Shown here: in pieces, positions 52,836-62,030 of the stretch | Layout of the letters: each line of letters begins with the position of its first letter | Position numbering within the stretch: position 1 is the first letter of the stretch | Source of the DNA: Dyadobacter sp. CY356 | GTDB lineage: Bacteria > Bacteroidota > Bacteroidia > Cytophagales > Spirosomataceae | Length of the DNA stretch: 64,000 nucleotides | Assembly: GCF_021440195.1 (NCBI RefSeq) | Contig: NZ_JAJTSZ010000013.1 | Coordinates: forward strand, 97,944-161,943 | Reading direction: 5' to 3' | Program-made: the position numbers and the translations under genes | Notes under the pieces: generated by a model | What the model was told of the DNA's origin: nothing | The model's database searches: none | The model's input: the letters and a program-made list of their open reading frames with translations, nothing else

Positions 52836-54140
52836 ATGCGCAGGCTTTTACTTCTCACCAGCTTGACTTTTGCTGGATTTACTTCCTTTTCTCAATCCCC
52901 GCTTAGTGCAAAAATTGACCAGAAATCGAAAGCACTGGAACCTAAGGTTATCGAATGGCGCCGTGATTTCCACAAAAATCCTGAACTAGGAAACCGTGAA
53001 TTTAAAACGGCAGAGAAAATCGCCGCACATTTAAAAAGTCTGGGCATTGAGGTGCAGACGGGTGTGGGACATACCGGTGTTGTAGGTTTACTAAAAGGCG
53101 GAAAACCTGGTCCGGTTGTGGCACTGCGGGCAGATATGGACGGTTTGCCTGTGACTGAACGCGTGGATGTTCCTTTTAAATCTACCGTTACAACGGATTA
53201 TAATGGACAAAAAGTGGGCGTAATGCACGCTTGCGGACATGATACGCATATTTCCATTTTGATGGGCGTGGCCGAAGTTCTGGCATCCATGAAAAGTGAT
53301 TTGAAAGGAACTGTCAAATTCATTTTCCAACCGGCAGAAGAAGGTGCTCCGGAAGGAGAAGAGGGCGGTGCAAAACTGATGATCAAAGAAGGCGTACTGG
53401 AAAACCCGAAAGTGGATGCAATTTTCGGTCTGCATATTAACTCTCAAACAGAAGTTGGAAAAATTGGCTATAAGCCTGGTGCAACAATGGCCGCGGTTGA
53501 TTTTTTTAGTATTGATGTGAAAGGAAAACAAACACATGGCGCATATCCATGGTCGGGTGTGGATCCCATTGTAACTTCTTCACAAATTGTAATGGGTTTG
53601 CAAACGATTGTCAGCCGAAATCTTGATCTTACAAAAGCACCGGCGGTTGTGACAATTGGCGCGATCAATGGCGGTATTCGTCAGAATATCATTCCGGAAG
53701 AAGTAAAAATGATCGGTACCATCCGGACTTTTGATGAAGATATGCATGTGAAAGTTCACAAACGAATTACTGAAATCGCTACCAATATTGCCGAAAGTGC
53801 AGGTGCCAAAGCAGATGTTAAAATCGGAATTCTTTATCCGGTAACTTACAATGATATTCCGTTGACAGAAGAAATGATCGGTACGTTAAAGGATGTTGCC
53901 GGGAAGGATAATGTAAAACTGGTTCCGGCCGCATCCGGAGCAGAAGATTTCTCTTTCTTCCAGCAAAAAGTACCTGGCTTTTTCTTCTTTTTAGGTGGAA
54001 TGCCGGTAGGAAAAGATCCGCTGACTGCCTCAGCTCATCATACACCTGATTTTTATATCGATGATAGCGGAATGTTGCTGGGTGTTCGCTCGCTGAGTAG
54101 ATTAACGGTGGATTATATGGAGAAGAAAACGAAGAAATAA
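52836..54140 (+). CDS. Secreted M20-family amidohydrolase/peptidase
   Basis: 434 residues with signal peptide (ends FTSFSQ). M20D features: WRRDFHKNPELGNREFKTAEKI, ALRADMDGLPV (metal/aspartate), MHACGHDTHISIL, QPAEEGAPEGEEGGA, and a late HHTPDFYIDD. Members cleave N-acyl amino acids, hippurate-like amides or small peptides using two metals. The insert dimerisation domain is at about 200-310. Located divergent to susC pair 3 and exported, so it may act in the periplasm on material brought in by that pair. Its promoter was not identified. Confidence 0.88.
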   Translation: MRRLLLLTSLTFAGFTSFSQSPLSAKIDQKSKALEPKVIEWRRDFHKNPELGNREFKTAEKIAAHLKSLGIEVQTGVGHTGVVGLLKGGKPGPVVALRADMDGLPVTERVDVPFKSTVTTDYNGQKVGVMHACGHDTHISILMGVAEVLASMKSDLKGTVKFIFQPAEEGAPEGEEGGAKLMIKEGVLENPKVDAIFGLHINSQTEVGKIGYKPGATMAAVDFFSIDVKGKQTHGAYPWSGVDPIVTSSQIVMGLQTIVSRNLDLTKAPAVVTIGAINGGIRQNIIPEEVKMIGTIRTFDEDMHVKVHKRITEIATNIAESAGAKADVKIGILYPVTYNDIPLTEEMIGTLKDVAGKDNVKLVPAASGAEDFSFFQQKVPGFFFFLGGMPVGKDPLTASAHHTPDFYIDDSGMLLGVRSLSRLTVDYMEKKTKK

Positions 54141-54200
54141 ATATTATTGTAATATTAAATAGATAGCTTGTTTCAAAAATTTTGTCTGAATTTCAACAAC

Positions 54201-54740
54201 ATGGCTTCTCGGTTCCAAAAATTTCCTTTTAGTTTAGAAACTTCTCTAAGCATTCTGGCGGTGGTTTCCAGCTTTTGCGCAATAGGTATAACGCTCTATC
54301 AGGTTTACCTACAGCGGGTAGAGCATTATGCTGGTGCGTTACCTTATTTGATGGTTTCAATCACTAACTTTTCCGAAGATAAAACCCCGGAGTATGCGCT
54401 GGAAGTTAGTAATAAAGGTGTTGGCTTAGCAAAAGTTGAGAAGCTGGAAATTTGGTATAAGAAGGGAAAAGTGGAAAATGAAAGTGCTCTGATCAGGGCA
54501 TTGATCAATAACGATACAGTCACTTCCCGCATTTTTTCCAGTCTATGGAAGGGGCGTGTGATTTCTCCCGGCGAGCAATTTAATTGGATCAAGCTGTCAG
54601 GCCCGGGAGCTCAATCGCTTCGTGATGAAATGGATAAAGGAAATATCCAGTATAGAATATTATTCTCGTCTATTTATGACGAGAAATGGTATTTTAATTC
54701 GATTGCGGGAAAGCGGTTGATAGAGGCGGTAGGTCATTAA
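54201..54740 (+). CDS. Small membrane-anchored protein of unknown function
   Basis: 179 residues from ATG 54201; an in-frame TTG at 54168 would add 11 residues but is less likely. One N-terminal TM helix at about 18-38 (ILAVVSSFCAIGITLYQVYL), then a soluble beta-rich domain (YALEVSNKGVGLAKVEKLEIWYK...RILFSSIYDEKWYF), resembling domains that face the cytosol or periplasm in uncharacterised Bacteroidota proteins. No named family recognised. 60 bp after the M20 gene; it ends before a strong bidirectional terminator. Confidence 0.68.
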   Translation: MASRFQKFPFSLETSLSILAVVSSFCAIGITLYQVYLQRVEHYAGALPYLMVSITNFSEDKTPEYALEVSNKGVGLAKVEKLEIWYKKGKVENESALIRALINNDTVTSRIFSSLWKGRVISPGEQFNWIKLSGPGAQSLRDEMDKGNIQYRILFSSIYDEKWYFNSIAGKRLIEAVGH

Positions 54741-54814
54741 GTTGTCTGACTGTATCAAAATCATCAAGTAATTTTCTTTTCACCTTAAAACTAGAAAACT
54801 TGTTGGAAGTTTAT

Positions 54815-54869
54815 AAAAACAGAGACAGTTAATCGCAATTCCACAATTCGATTAATTGTCTCTGTTTTT
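54815..54869. terminator. Strong bidirectional terminator
   Basis: AAAAACAGAGACA plus TTAATCG (54815-54835) pairs with CGATTAA plus TGTCTCTGTTTTT (54849-54869). T runs on both sides. Gap 54870-54970 holds nothing else visible. Confidence 0.88.
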
Positions 54870-54970
54870 CAATCTTGTCTACTTACAAGCAAAAAGGGCG
54901 GAATACTACACATTTTGAAGAATGCAAGGTTGAAAAAACTTAAAGTCTCCGGGCAATTAATCCTTAACAA

Positions 54971-55771
54971 TTATTCTGGAATATTTTTTCTAACCTGATC
55001 AAATAATAAGTCTGGCAAGAATCTTTTCAAATAAATCGCAGCAACTTCCTTAAATCCGCCTATATAAATCTCCTTTTTATCTTTTTTAACAGCATTCAAA
55101 ATTTGTCTGGCGCATTCTTCCGGGGCGATTCCTTTTTCCTGGTTAGAGTCCATTTTACCAAATTTCTCGCCTTTTTCATTAATCGCATTAACAGAAACAT
55201 TGGTTCGGATATAACCCGGACAAATCGTAGTTACTTTGATATTGTCGTTGTAAGATTCCGCACGAAGAGAATCGTAAAAACCTTGTAATGCATGTTTGGA
55301 AGCATTGTACCCGGACCGCATAATCGTCCCGATTTTCCCTGCCACGCTGCTGATCACGATGAAATGTCCGCTTTGCTGTTTGATCATATGAGGCAAAACA
55401 GCTTTTGTAATGGCCACGGTACTGTAAAAATTAACATCCATCAATTTCTTATAAATGTCAAGATCGGTATCTTTAATATATGAACGCTGACTGATACCGG
55501 CATTATGTACCATGATATCAATTCTCTGAAATTTGGCAATGATTTCGGCAGTTGCGCCTTCGGCTTTTTCGAATTCAGTTACGTCAAAGGGGAGAATTAA
55601 AACGGAAGAATCCGGTAAGCCCGTCGCTATTTTTACACGTTCCAGTTCTTCTTTTCTTCTTGCTGTCAAAACCAGTTTCGCACCTTCCTTTGCAAAGGCC
55701 ATGGCTATGGCTTCTCCGATTCCGGAAGATGCACCCGTAATCCAGACTACTTTATTTTGAAATGTATCCAT
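54971..55771 (-). CDS. Short-chain dehydrogenase/reductase (DltE-like)
   Basis: 266 residues, classical SDR: TGASSGIG (12-19), NNAG-equivalent VHNAGISQR, catalytic S in ISSVAGKIG and YNASK. The long C-terminal part after ICPGYIRTNVS and a hydrophobic AIYLKRFLPDLLF suggest membrane association. Substrate unknown. It starts 15 bp after the LD-carboxypeptidase gene and is probably third in the 57117-54971 operon. Confidence 0.87.
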   Translation of the reverse strand: MDTFQNKVVWITGASSGIGEAIAMAFAKEGAKLVLTARRKEELERVKIATGLPDSSVLILPFDVTEFEKAEGATAEIIAKFQRIDIMVHNAGISQRSYIKDTDLDIYKKLMDVNFYSTVAITKAVLPHMIKQQSGHFIVISSVAGKIGTIMRSGYNASKHALQGFYDSLRAESYNDNIKVTTICPGYIRTNVSVNAINEKGEKFGKMDSNQEKGIAPEECARQILNAVKKDKKEIYIGGFKEVAAIYLKRFLPDLLFDQVRKNIPE

Positions 55772-55786
55772 GCTGAAAATTCAACT

Positions 55787-56722
55787 TTATATAATGGTAG
55801 GAGCGGAGGATAAAAAGTGGAGTTCCACGCCTTCTTTGTTCACATCAAGATAAGCATTCATGCCAACAGCAATAGCCCGGTTATCCGCCACATGGCCAAT
55901 TGGGAAATTGAACGTCAGGGGATAATCGTACTCCGCAACGTGTTCATGAATGATTTCATAGGCAGTTTTTCCAAAAGAAGGATTCGTATTATCTTTCATA
56001 TCTGAAAATTGCCCGACAATCAAACCGGCCAGATGACTCAGTTTTCCGGCACGTTTCATCTGGATCATCATCCTGTCCAGATTATATAAATATTCATTAA
56101 GATCTTCAATGAAAAGTATTTTGCCTTCTGTATCGATCTGAGTATTGGAGCCGATCAAATGAGCCAGCAAACATAAATTTCCGCCTACAATTTCTGCGAC
56201 AGCACTGCCATTTCTATTCAGGGGATTTGGCTCAACAGAATATCCGGGCAGTTCACCAAAAAGTATCGATCTCAGTGATTCTGCCGCTGTTTCTCCACCT
56301 TCCTGCATGATAGATTTTGTCATAGGAGCATGAACACTGGCATAACCAAGCTGATATAATTGTGACAAAATCGCTGTTAGATCGCTAAATCCAACAATCC
56401 ATTTTGGAGATTTTATAAAATCAGTAAAATCAAGCCTGTCAATTATTCTTGAACAACCATATCCTCCGCGGGCTGCAATAATGGCCTTGATCGACGGATC
56501 GTCCAGCATGGCCTGTAAATCAGCCAGACGCTCTTCGTCCGTTGCAGAAAATTGGTTAAAGGAAGATTTTAAAGTTTTTCCTTCAACAACATTAAGTTTC
56601 CATTCATCGCGAAATAAGCTAATTCCGGGAAGCAGATCTTCATATCGGACCACGCTGGCGGGCGCAACTATCCCAATTTTATCACCTGGCTGTAAAAATG
56701 GTGGAATTTGTATCGTGGGCAT
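55787..56722 (-). CDS. LD-carboxypeptidase (peptidase S66, LdcA/MccF family)
   Basis: 311 residues. Nucleophile S113 in IVGFSDLTA, with the family region GGYGCSRIIDRLDF just before; the Glu of the triad is probably in FIEDLNEYLYNLDRM and the His in FPIGHVADN. LdcA trims the terminal D-Ala from tetrapeptide murein during recycling; related MccF proteins cleave microcin C. No signal peptide, so cytoplasmic recycling is likelier. Cotranscribed with DUF721 and SDR genes. Confidence 0.88.
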   Translation of the reverse strand: MPTIQIPPFLQPGDKIGIVAPASVVRYEDLLPGISLFRDEWKLNVVEGKTLKSSFNQFSATDEERLADLQAMLDDPSIKAIIAARGGYGCSRIIDRLDFTDFIKSPKWIVGFSDLTAILSQLYQLGYASVHAPMTKSIMQEGGETAAESLRSILFGELPGYSVEPNPLNRNGSAVAEIVGGNLCLLAHLIGSNTQIDTEGKILFIEDLNEYLYNLDRMMIQMKRAGKLSHLAGLIVGQFSDMKDNTNPSFGKTAYEIIHEHVAEYDYPLTFNFPIGHVADNRAIAVGMNAYLDVNKEGVELHFLSSAPTII

Positions 56723-56790
56723 ATTAAGTGAGTGCGCAGTTTTGGTATGCGTCTGGTGGTTGATTTTTCGGATGATGTTGATATGATTTC

Positions 56791-57117
56791 CTAAACAAAA
56801 ACTACATCTTTCACGAGGTCAGATTTCATTTCACGGTTAATCAATTCGATGATTTTAGATTTTGCGCGAACCAGCTCGTTTCTTAACGGAGCAGATTCAA
56901 TCTGGAGGAAGAGAATATTGTCTTTTATGTAAATGTTCTTTGTCCTGGAAGCAATGGCGGCTCCCATAATTTTGTCCCAATGTGCCACAACATACGACTG
57001 ATCAAAACGGCTTCTCAGTTTGTAACGGTCAATCATCATATCAATCGCTTCTTTAAGCGGAGTAATCCCCGGTTTTCGGGAAGATTTTTCTTTGTCGAAA
57101 CGATAATGTATTGCCAT
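56791..57117 (-). CDS. DUF721/DciA-like protein
   Basis: 108 residues. PLKEAIDMMIDRYKLRSRFDQ followed by VAHWDKIMGAAIASRTKNIYIKDNILFLQIESAPLRNEL matches DUF721 (DciA-type, the ancestral helicase loader family in bacteria lacking DnaC). A role in loading replicative helicase is the family inference. First gene of the operon with LdcA (68-bp gap). Just upstream, 57118-57324 has no gene. Confidence 0.85.
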   Translation of the reverse strand: MAIHYRFDKEKSSRKPGITPLKEAIDMMIDRYKLRSRFDQSYVVAHWDKIMGAAIASRTKNIYIKDNILFLQIESAPLRNELVRAKSKIIELINREMKSDLVKDVVFV

Positions 57118-57324
57118 AGGGAACGTACTTTATACAAAGATAGAACAAAGGGAGGAACGCCGGAAGGGTAAAAGAAAAGAATGCTGAAAAAGTGTAAAAC
57201 CGGTGTGACGAATTCGTGAGCGATGGAAGGTTTGACTAAAATTTGGCATCGATATTTGTTTTTCCCGGCTTCCGGGCTTAATATTGCATTATCAAGTCAA
57301 TTTGCTTCACTAATTAGCGGTTGA

Positions 57325-57430
57325 TTTATAAAGAAGAGGCGAGAGAATAGGCTCTATGAACCTCTGGCAACCTACTCCGGCGTTGGAGAAAGGTGCTAAT
57401 TCCTACCTAAGCTGTTTTAGGAGATATAAA
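57325..57430 (+). promoter_or_regulatory. SAM-I (S-box) riboswitch
   Basis: P1 pairs TTTATA (57325-57330) with TATAAA (57425-57430). P2 has AGAGG/CCTCT with GGCTC between them, then the core GGCAACC (57366-57372), P3 (CTCC/GGAG), the binding strand GGTGCTAATTCCTACC and P4 (CCTAA 57406-57410/TTAGG 57417-57421). GGAGATA (57420-57426), partly in P1, is complementary to TATCTCC (57487-57493), a possible switch. It precedes metY/metX, as expected for a SAM sensor. Confidence 0.9.
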
Positions 57431-57441
57431 ATCAAACGCGC

Positions 57442-57585
57442 ATGAACTTAATTACTATTTCCGCAAGCCGGAGGGCTTTATCCTCGTATCTCCAATTGAT
57501 AAGCAAAGCTTCTCAACAGAATTTCCATATGGTTTTTCTGATGAGGTTTTTTGCCCGTTTTCCTGAATTTTTTGTAGTCAGTTAA
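57442..57585 (+). CDS. 47-codon ORF between SAM riboswitch and metY
   Basis: ATG 57442 to TAA 57583-57585, in the leader RNA, 33 bp before metY. Begins MNLITISASRRALSSYLQ and has a Phe-rich tail (FHMVFLMRFFARFPEFF). Its codons overlap the TATCTCC segment that could pair with the riboswitch. It could be a leader peptide coupled to SAM sensing, or a chance ORF in a long leader. Homology is unknown to me. Confidence 0.45.
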   Translation: MNLITISASRRALSSYLQLISKASQQNFHMVFLMRFFARFPEFFVVS

Positions 57586-57618
57586 TATTTGCCGCACAAA
57601 TAAACATTTCAAAAAAGT

Positions 57619-58923
57619 ATGTCAGACTCATCTTATCAATTCGAAACACTTCAGCTGCACGCAGGCCAGGAACCGGATCCGGTTACAAATTCCCGCGCTG
57701 TTCCCATTTATCAGACAACGTCTTATACTTTCAATAACTCAGAACACGGTGCGAACCTGTTTGCATTGAAAGAATTCGGAAACATTTACACCCGGATCAT
57801 GAATCCGACAACGGATGTTTTTGAAAAAAGACTGGCAGCGTTGGAAGGCGGAGTTGCAGCTTTGGGTGTTGCCTCGGGCCATGCCGCGCAATTTTTAGCC
57901 ATTAATAATATCACAACGGTAGGCGACAACTTTGTTTCTACTTCATTTTTATACGGAGGAAGTTTCAACCAGTTTAAGAACTCCTTCAAAAATATCGGTG
58001 TTGAAGCACGTTTTGCGGACGGCGATGATGTTTCAAGTTTTGAAAAGTTGATTGATGATAAAACAAAAGCGATTTATCTGGAAACGATTGGTAACCCGAG
58101 TTACAGCATTCCGGATTTTGAAGCTTTTTCTGCCCTTGCGGCTAAATACGATTTGCCGATTATTGTTGACAATACCTTCGGTGCCGGTGGTGCTATTTGC
58201 CAGCCGATTAAATGGGGAGCACATATTATTGTTGAATCCGCCACAAAATGGATCGGCGGACATGGTACTACTATGGGCGGGGTGATCGTTGATGCCGGAA
58301 CTTTTGACTGGGGAAATGGAAAATACCCACAATTTACCGAGCCCTCTCCAAGTTATCACGGGCTGGTTTTGAATGATGTTTTTGGTAAAAACGGACCATT
58401 CGGGAATATTCAGTTTATTATTCGTGCACGTGTGGAAGGTCTTCGCGACTGGGGACCATCTCAAAGTCCGTTCAATTCCTTTTTGTTATTGCAAGGACTG
58501 GAAACGCTTACACTTCGCGTGGAACGTGCAAGTGAAAATGCATTGGCTTTGGCAACCTGGCTGGAAGGACATCCGGATGTGGAATTTGTGAAATATCCTG
58601 GCCTTGCCAGTAATAAATACAAAGCACTGGCTGAAAAATATCTTACGCGCGGAGCCGGATCTGTGCTTTCTTTCAAACTAAAAGCAGGAAAAGAAGCAGC
58701 AGATGTTTTCGTGAATTCTGTGAAACTGACAAGTCATTTAGCAAATGTTGGTGATTCTAAAACACTGATTATTCACCCGGCAAGTACAACACATTCCCAG
58801 CTTTCGGAAGCAGAGCAGGAGCAGGCCGGCGTTGCACCCGGTTTGTTACGTCTATCCGTTGGGATTGAACATATTGATGATATAAAAGCAGATCTTCAGC
58901 AGGCTTTCGAAGCTGCGAAGTGA
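57619..58923 (+). CDS. metY: O-acetylhomoserine sulfhydrylase (MetY)
   Basis: 434 residues, the length of MetY rather than of cystathionine gamma-synthase (~390). N terminus FETLQLHAGQEPDPVTNSRAVPIYQTTSY is characteristic; Schiff-base lysine K210 is in ESATKWIGGHGT. It makes homocysteine from O-acetylhomoserine and sulfide. The SAM riboswitch upstream and metX downstream (76-bp gap) confirm the assignment. Confidence 0.94.
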   Translation: MSDSSYQFETLQLHAGQEPDPVTNSRAVPIYQTTSYTFNNSEHGANLFALKEFGNIYTRIMNPTTDVFEKRLAALEGGVAALGVASGHAAQFLAINNITTVGDNFVSTSFLYGGSFNQFKNSFKNIGVEARFADGDDVSSFEKLIDDKTKAIYLETIGNPSYSIPDFEAFSALAAKYDLPIIVDNTFGAGGAICQPIKWGAHIIVESATKWIGGHGTTMGGVIVDAGTFDWGNGKYPQFTEPSPSYHGLVLNDVFGKNGPFGNIQFIIRARVEGLRDWGPSQSPFNSFLLLQGLETLTLRVERASENALALATWLEGHPDVEFVKYPGLASNKYKALAEKYLTRGAGSVLSFKLKAGKEAADVFVNSVKLTSHLANVGDSKTLIIHPASTTHSQLSEAEQEQAGVAPGLLRLSVGIEHIDDIKADLQQAFEAAK

Positions 58924-58999
58924 TGATGTGATCAGGAATTCGGATGTAACTTCCTGATTTTTAATAGTTTTAGTATTTAAATTTAGTGCTTTGGCACGT

Positions 59000-60052
59000 A
59001 TGCAAGCGGAACATAAGATTTTTAGATATCCTTATTCCTATCCTTTGGAATTGGGTCGTGAACTACCAGGTTTTGAATTATCGTACTCAACATACGGTAC
59101 CAGAAATGCGGAGGATGATAATATTGTCTGGATTTGTCATGCCCTGACCGGCAATTCTGATGCTGCCGAATGGTGGGACGGGTTGGTTGGTGATGGAAAG
59201 TACATCAATTCTGAAAAGGATTTTATTATTTGTGTGAATGTTCTCGGATCGGCATATGGCTCCACAGGGCCGTTGTCAATCAATCCAAAAACACTGAAAC
59301 CCTATTTCCGGGATTTTCCTACCATTACGGTAAAGGATGTTGTAGGGACGCTGGAAATTCTTCGTCAGGAGCTTAACATACAAAAAATTAAATTGTGCAT
59401 TGGCGGATCGCTGGGTGGGCAGCAAGCTCTGGAATGGTCGGTTGAAGCTCCGGATCTTTTTGAAGAAATGATTTTGATTGCTTCCAATGCCTTGCATTCG
59501 CCCTGGGGAGTTGCTTTTAATGAATCACAAAGAATGGCCATTGAAGCGGATCAGACCTGGAAAGAAGATCATGAAGATTCCGGGAAAATGGGTATGCGGG
59601 CAGCACGCTCCATGGCTTTGCTTTCTTACCGGAACTATGACACTTATAACTTTACCCAGGCCCGCGATAATCCCGATCAGATCGACGATTTCCGCGCGTC
59701 ATCTTATCAGCAGTATCAGGGTGACAAGTTTGTGAAAAGATTTAATGCATATTCTTACTGGACGCTATCCAAGATTATGGATTCACATAATGTTGGAAGA
59801 AACCGGGGCGGAATTGTGCATGCATTAGGACTTGTAAAAGCCAAAACTCTTGTTTTAGGTATAAAATCAGATTTACTTTTTCCAATTTCTGAACAACAGT
59901 TTTTGGCAAGACATATTCCTGACGCAGTTTTTCAGGAAATTGATTCTCTGTACGGGCACGACGGATTTTTGATCGAATACAAACAATTAACACAAGTAAT
60001 ACGCGCATGGCGGGAAACCAACGGTCAATTGCAAACCGCAAAAATTGGCTGA
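59000..60052 (+). CDS. metX: Homoserine O-acetyltransferase (MetX)
   Basis: 350 residues from ATG 59000; an in-frame TTG at 58991 would add three residues. Alpha/beta hydrolase fold: nucleophile S137 (from this start) in CIGGSLGGQQ, acid in IKSDLLFP, histidine in YGHDGFL near the C terminus. It acetylates homoserine with acetyl-CoA, supplying MetY just upstream. Both genes share the riboswitch and the terminator at 60065. Confidence 0.95.
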   Translation: MQAEHKIFRYPYSYPLELGRELPGFELSYSTYGTRNAEDDNIVWICHALTGNSDAAEWWDGLVGDGKYINSEKDFIICVNVLGSAYGSTGPLSINPKTLKPYFRDFPTITVKDVVGTLEILRQELNIQKIKLCIGGSLGGQQALEWSVEAPDLFEEMILIASNALHSPWGVAFNESQRMAIEADQTWKEDHEDSGKMGMRAARSMALLSYRNYDTYNFTQARDNPDQIDDFRASSYQQYQGDKFVKRFNAYSYWTLSKIMDSHNVGRNRGGIVHALGLVKAKTLVLGIKSDLLFPISEQQFLARHIPDAVFQEIDSLYGHDGFLIEYKQLTQVIRAWRETNGQLQTAKIG

Positions 60053-60064
60053 TTATAAGAACAG

Positions 60065-60109
60065 TATAAACGAAAAGTCCTGTGCAAAACGCAGGACTTT
60101 TCGTTTATA
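60065..60109 (+). terminator. Terminator of the metY-metX operon
   Basis: TATAAACGAAAAGTCCTG (60065-60082) pairs with CAGGACTTTTCGTTTATA (60092-60109), an 18-bp perfect stem with a 9-nt loop. The U run of the classical type is inside the stem's outer part. Confidence 0.85.
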
Positions 60110-60214
60110 AAACCATTGCCGTAGATTTTTAATCCACTGGAAATGAATCCATTTTATCCCGCTGACATGTTTGTCACCAATTTTTATTTCAATCAATTTT
60201 TAAAATAATTCCTC

Positions 60215-60994
60215 TTGATCAGCCAAAACCGTAAATACGCAATAGCGATTATTCTGGTTACCATCATGCTGCTTGTTTCCTGTTTTCTATTTTTTAGAAA
60301 AACGGAGATCAATCCGGTAACCGGAAAAAAGCAGCATATTACCTTGACTGTTCAACAAGAAATAACACTTGGCTTGCAATGTGCGCCGGATATGGCAGCG
60401 AAATATGGCGGACTTGATGCTGATATTGAGATTCAAAATAAAGTAAAAAACATTGGTCAGAAATTGGTGGCGGTAAAGCAGGTAAGCAAATCCCCATTTC
60501 AATTTGATTTTCATGTGCTTTCTGATTCGCAAATTGTTAACTCTCTTTCTCTCCCCGGCGGACAGGTTTTTATAACAAAAGGATTGTTCAAACTTCTAAA
60601 AACGGAAAGTGAAATTGCTGCTGTTTTAAGTCATGAAATCGGTCATGTAATAGGCCGGCACAGTGCTGAGAAATTGGCGGGATTTAATATTTTGAGAGAA
60701 TTTAGCGATTCAACCGATACCTCGCGGGAATTAAATTCCAATCAAATCCCGGAATACCTTTCCGATCTTCTAAAAATAACGTTCAACGCAAATGAAGAAA
60801 GCGAAGCGGATGAACTGGCTTTGAAATATTTGATTGGTGCAGGATACAAGGCGAACATTTTACCGGAAACGCTGGAACAACTTTATAAAAAACAGGAAGA
60901 ATTAAATGTATCTGATTTTTTAGACAGACATCCAGTCACAGAAAGCAGAATCGAAAATTTAAAAAGCGTTGTCAGGAAGTTATCTAAAAATTAA
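60215..60994 (+). CDS. M48-family metallopeptidase (secreted or lipid-anchored)
   Basis: 259 residues; start at TTG 60215 (no ATG in the right place). N-terminal hydrophobic segment with possible lipobox LLVSC (Cys23). Zinc site H140-E141-x-x-H144 (SHEIGH) with third ligand E195 in EESEADE. M48 members of this LoiP/BepA-like type degrade misassembled envelope proteins. It is alone between the metX terminator and the AraC pseudogene. Confidence 0.85.
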   Translation: MISQNRKYAIAIILVTIMLLVSCFLFFRKTEINPVTGKKQHITLTVQQEITLGLQCAPDMAAKYGGLDADIEIQNKVKNIGQKLVAVKQVSKSPFQFDFHVLSDSQIVNSLSLPGGQVFITKGLFKLLKTESEIAAVLSHEIGHVIGRHSAEKLAGFNILREFSDSTDTSRELNSNQIPEYLSDLLKITFNANEESEADELALKYLIGAGYKANILPETLEQLYKKQEELNVSDFLDRHPVTESRIENLKSVVRKLSKN

Positions 60995-61034
60995 ATTTAT
61001 TTTATTACAGATTTGAATTTCGTAATTTTGACTC

Positions 61035-61936
61035 ATGCCAGAACTTACGAACTTACAGGATTTTTACAAAGAGGCCTCTCTGCTTATTCCGGAAAGGATA
61101 CAGAAGGAAATCGGTCACTTTAATGTGTTTAAAACCGAGGAAATATTTGGCGCAAAGCAAATAAAAATGCCATATAACCGCAGAGCTTATATAAAATAAG
61201 TTTGATCATCGGGAGAAACCGGGCAGAGTATGCGGATAAGGTGATAGAGATTGAAAAAAATGCGCTGCTGTTCGCAACGCCGCAAATTCCCTACAATTAT
61301 CATTCACTGGACGATAACCAGACTGGGATTTTCTGTATTTTTTCAGAGGATTTTTTTGTGCAAAGTAATACAGGCATTGTAATTCCTGATATGCCGGTTT
61401 TTCAACCAGGCGGAAATCCTATCTTCTTTCTTACTGATGAACAGATGGATGAGGTGAAAGTAATTTTCAATAAAATGATTCGTGAGCTGGAATCGGATTA
61501 TGCTTACAAGTATGACCTGATCCGGAATTATGTCATGGAACTGATCCATACCGGACAAAAGTTGCAGCCTGTTTCTGCTTTAAATACAGAAACAAACGCA
61601 TTTCGCCGGGTATCTTCCTTGTTTATGGAATTACTTGAAAGACAGTTCCCGGTTGAACCTCCACATCAGAAATTGAAACTTAGATCGGCTAAAGACTATG
61701 CAGATCAATTATCAATTCATGTGAATTATCTGAATAAGGTTTTGAAAGAAGTGACTGGAAAAACTACCACAGGACTCATTTTGGATAGGATTGTGCAGGA
61801 AGCCAAAATCTTGCTGAAACATACGGACTGGAATATTTCAGAGATCGCTTATAGTCTGGGATTTGAAGAACCTGCCCATTTTAATAATCTGTTTAAAAAA
61901 CATACCAGTCTGACACCGAAATCTTTTAGAGCATAG
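61035..61936 (+). pseudogene. AraC-family regulator disrupted by a one-base deletion
   Basis: Frame 1 runs from ATG 61035 (MPELTNLQDFYKEAS) and stops at TAA 61197-61199; frame 2 continues from 61202 (LIIGRNRAEYADKV) to 61936 and has the cupin-like sensing region, then a C-terminal AraC HTH (EIAYSLGFEEPAHFNNLFKKHT). Adding a single T after 61190 joins them into an uninterrupted ~300-residue AraC protein (RRAY-YKIS-LIIG). A real null mutation, phase variation or a sequencing/assembly error are all possible. An SDR gene, a plausible target, follows. Confidence 0.85.
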
Positions 61937-61994
61937 ATTTGATTTTTGTAATTCCTGATTTGAAATCTGCAATGTTTAGAATTTCATACGCATG

Positions 61995-62002
61995 TACCTT
62001 TG
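61995..62002 (+). promoter_or_regulatory. Candidate -7 element of the SDR gene
   Basis: TACCTTTG fits TAnnTTTG, 28 nt before ATG 62031. No TTG at the expected -33 position, which may reflect activator dependence (AraC gene next door). Confidence 0.35.
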
Positions 62003-62030
62003 TTTTATCAAAATATAAACAAAAACAGAT

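Noticed and set aside
61202..61936. Stand-alone 244-residue AraC gene starting at TTG 61202
   Set aside because: The upstream 54 codons in the other frame complete the protein with one added base, so it is one broken gene.
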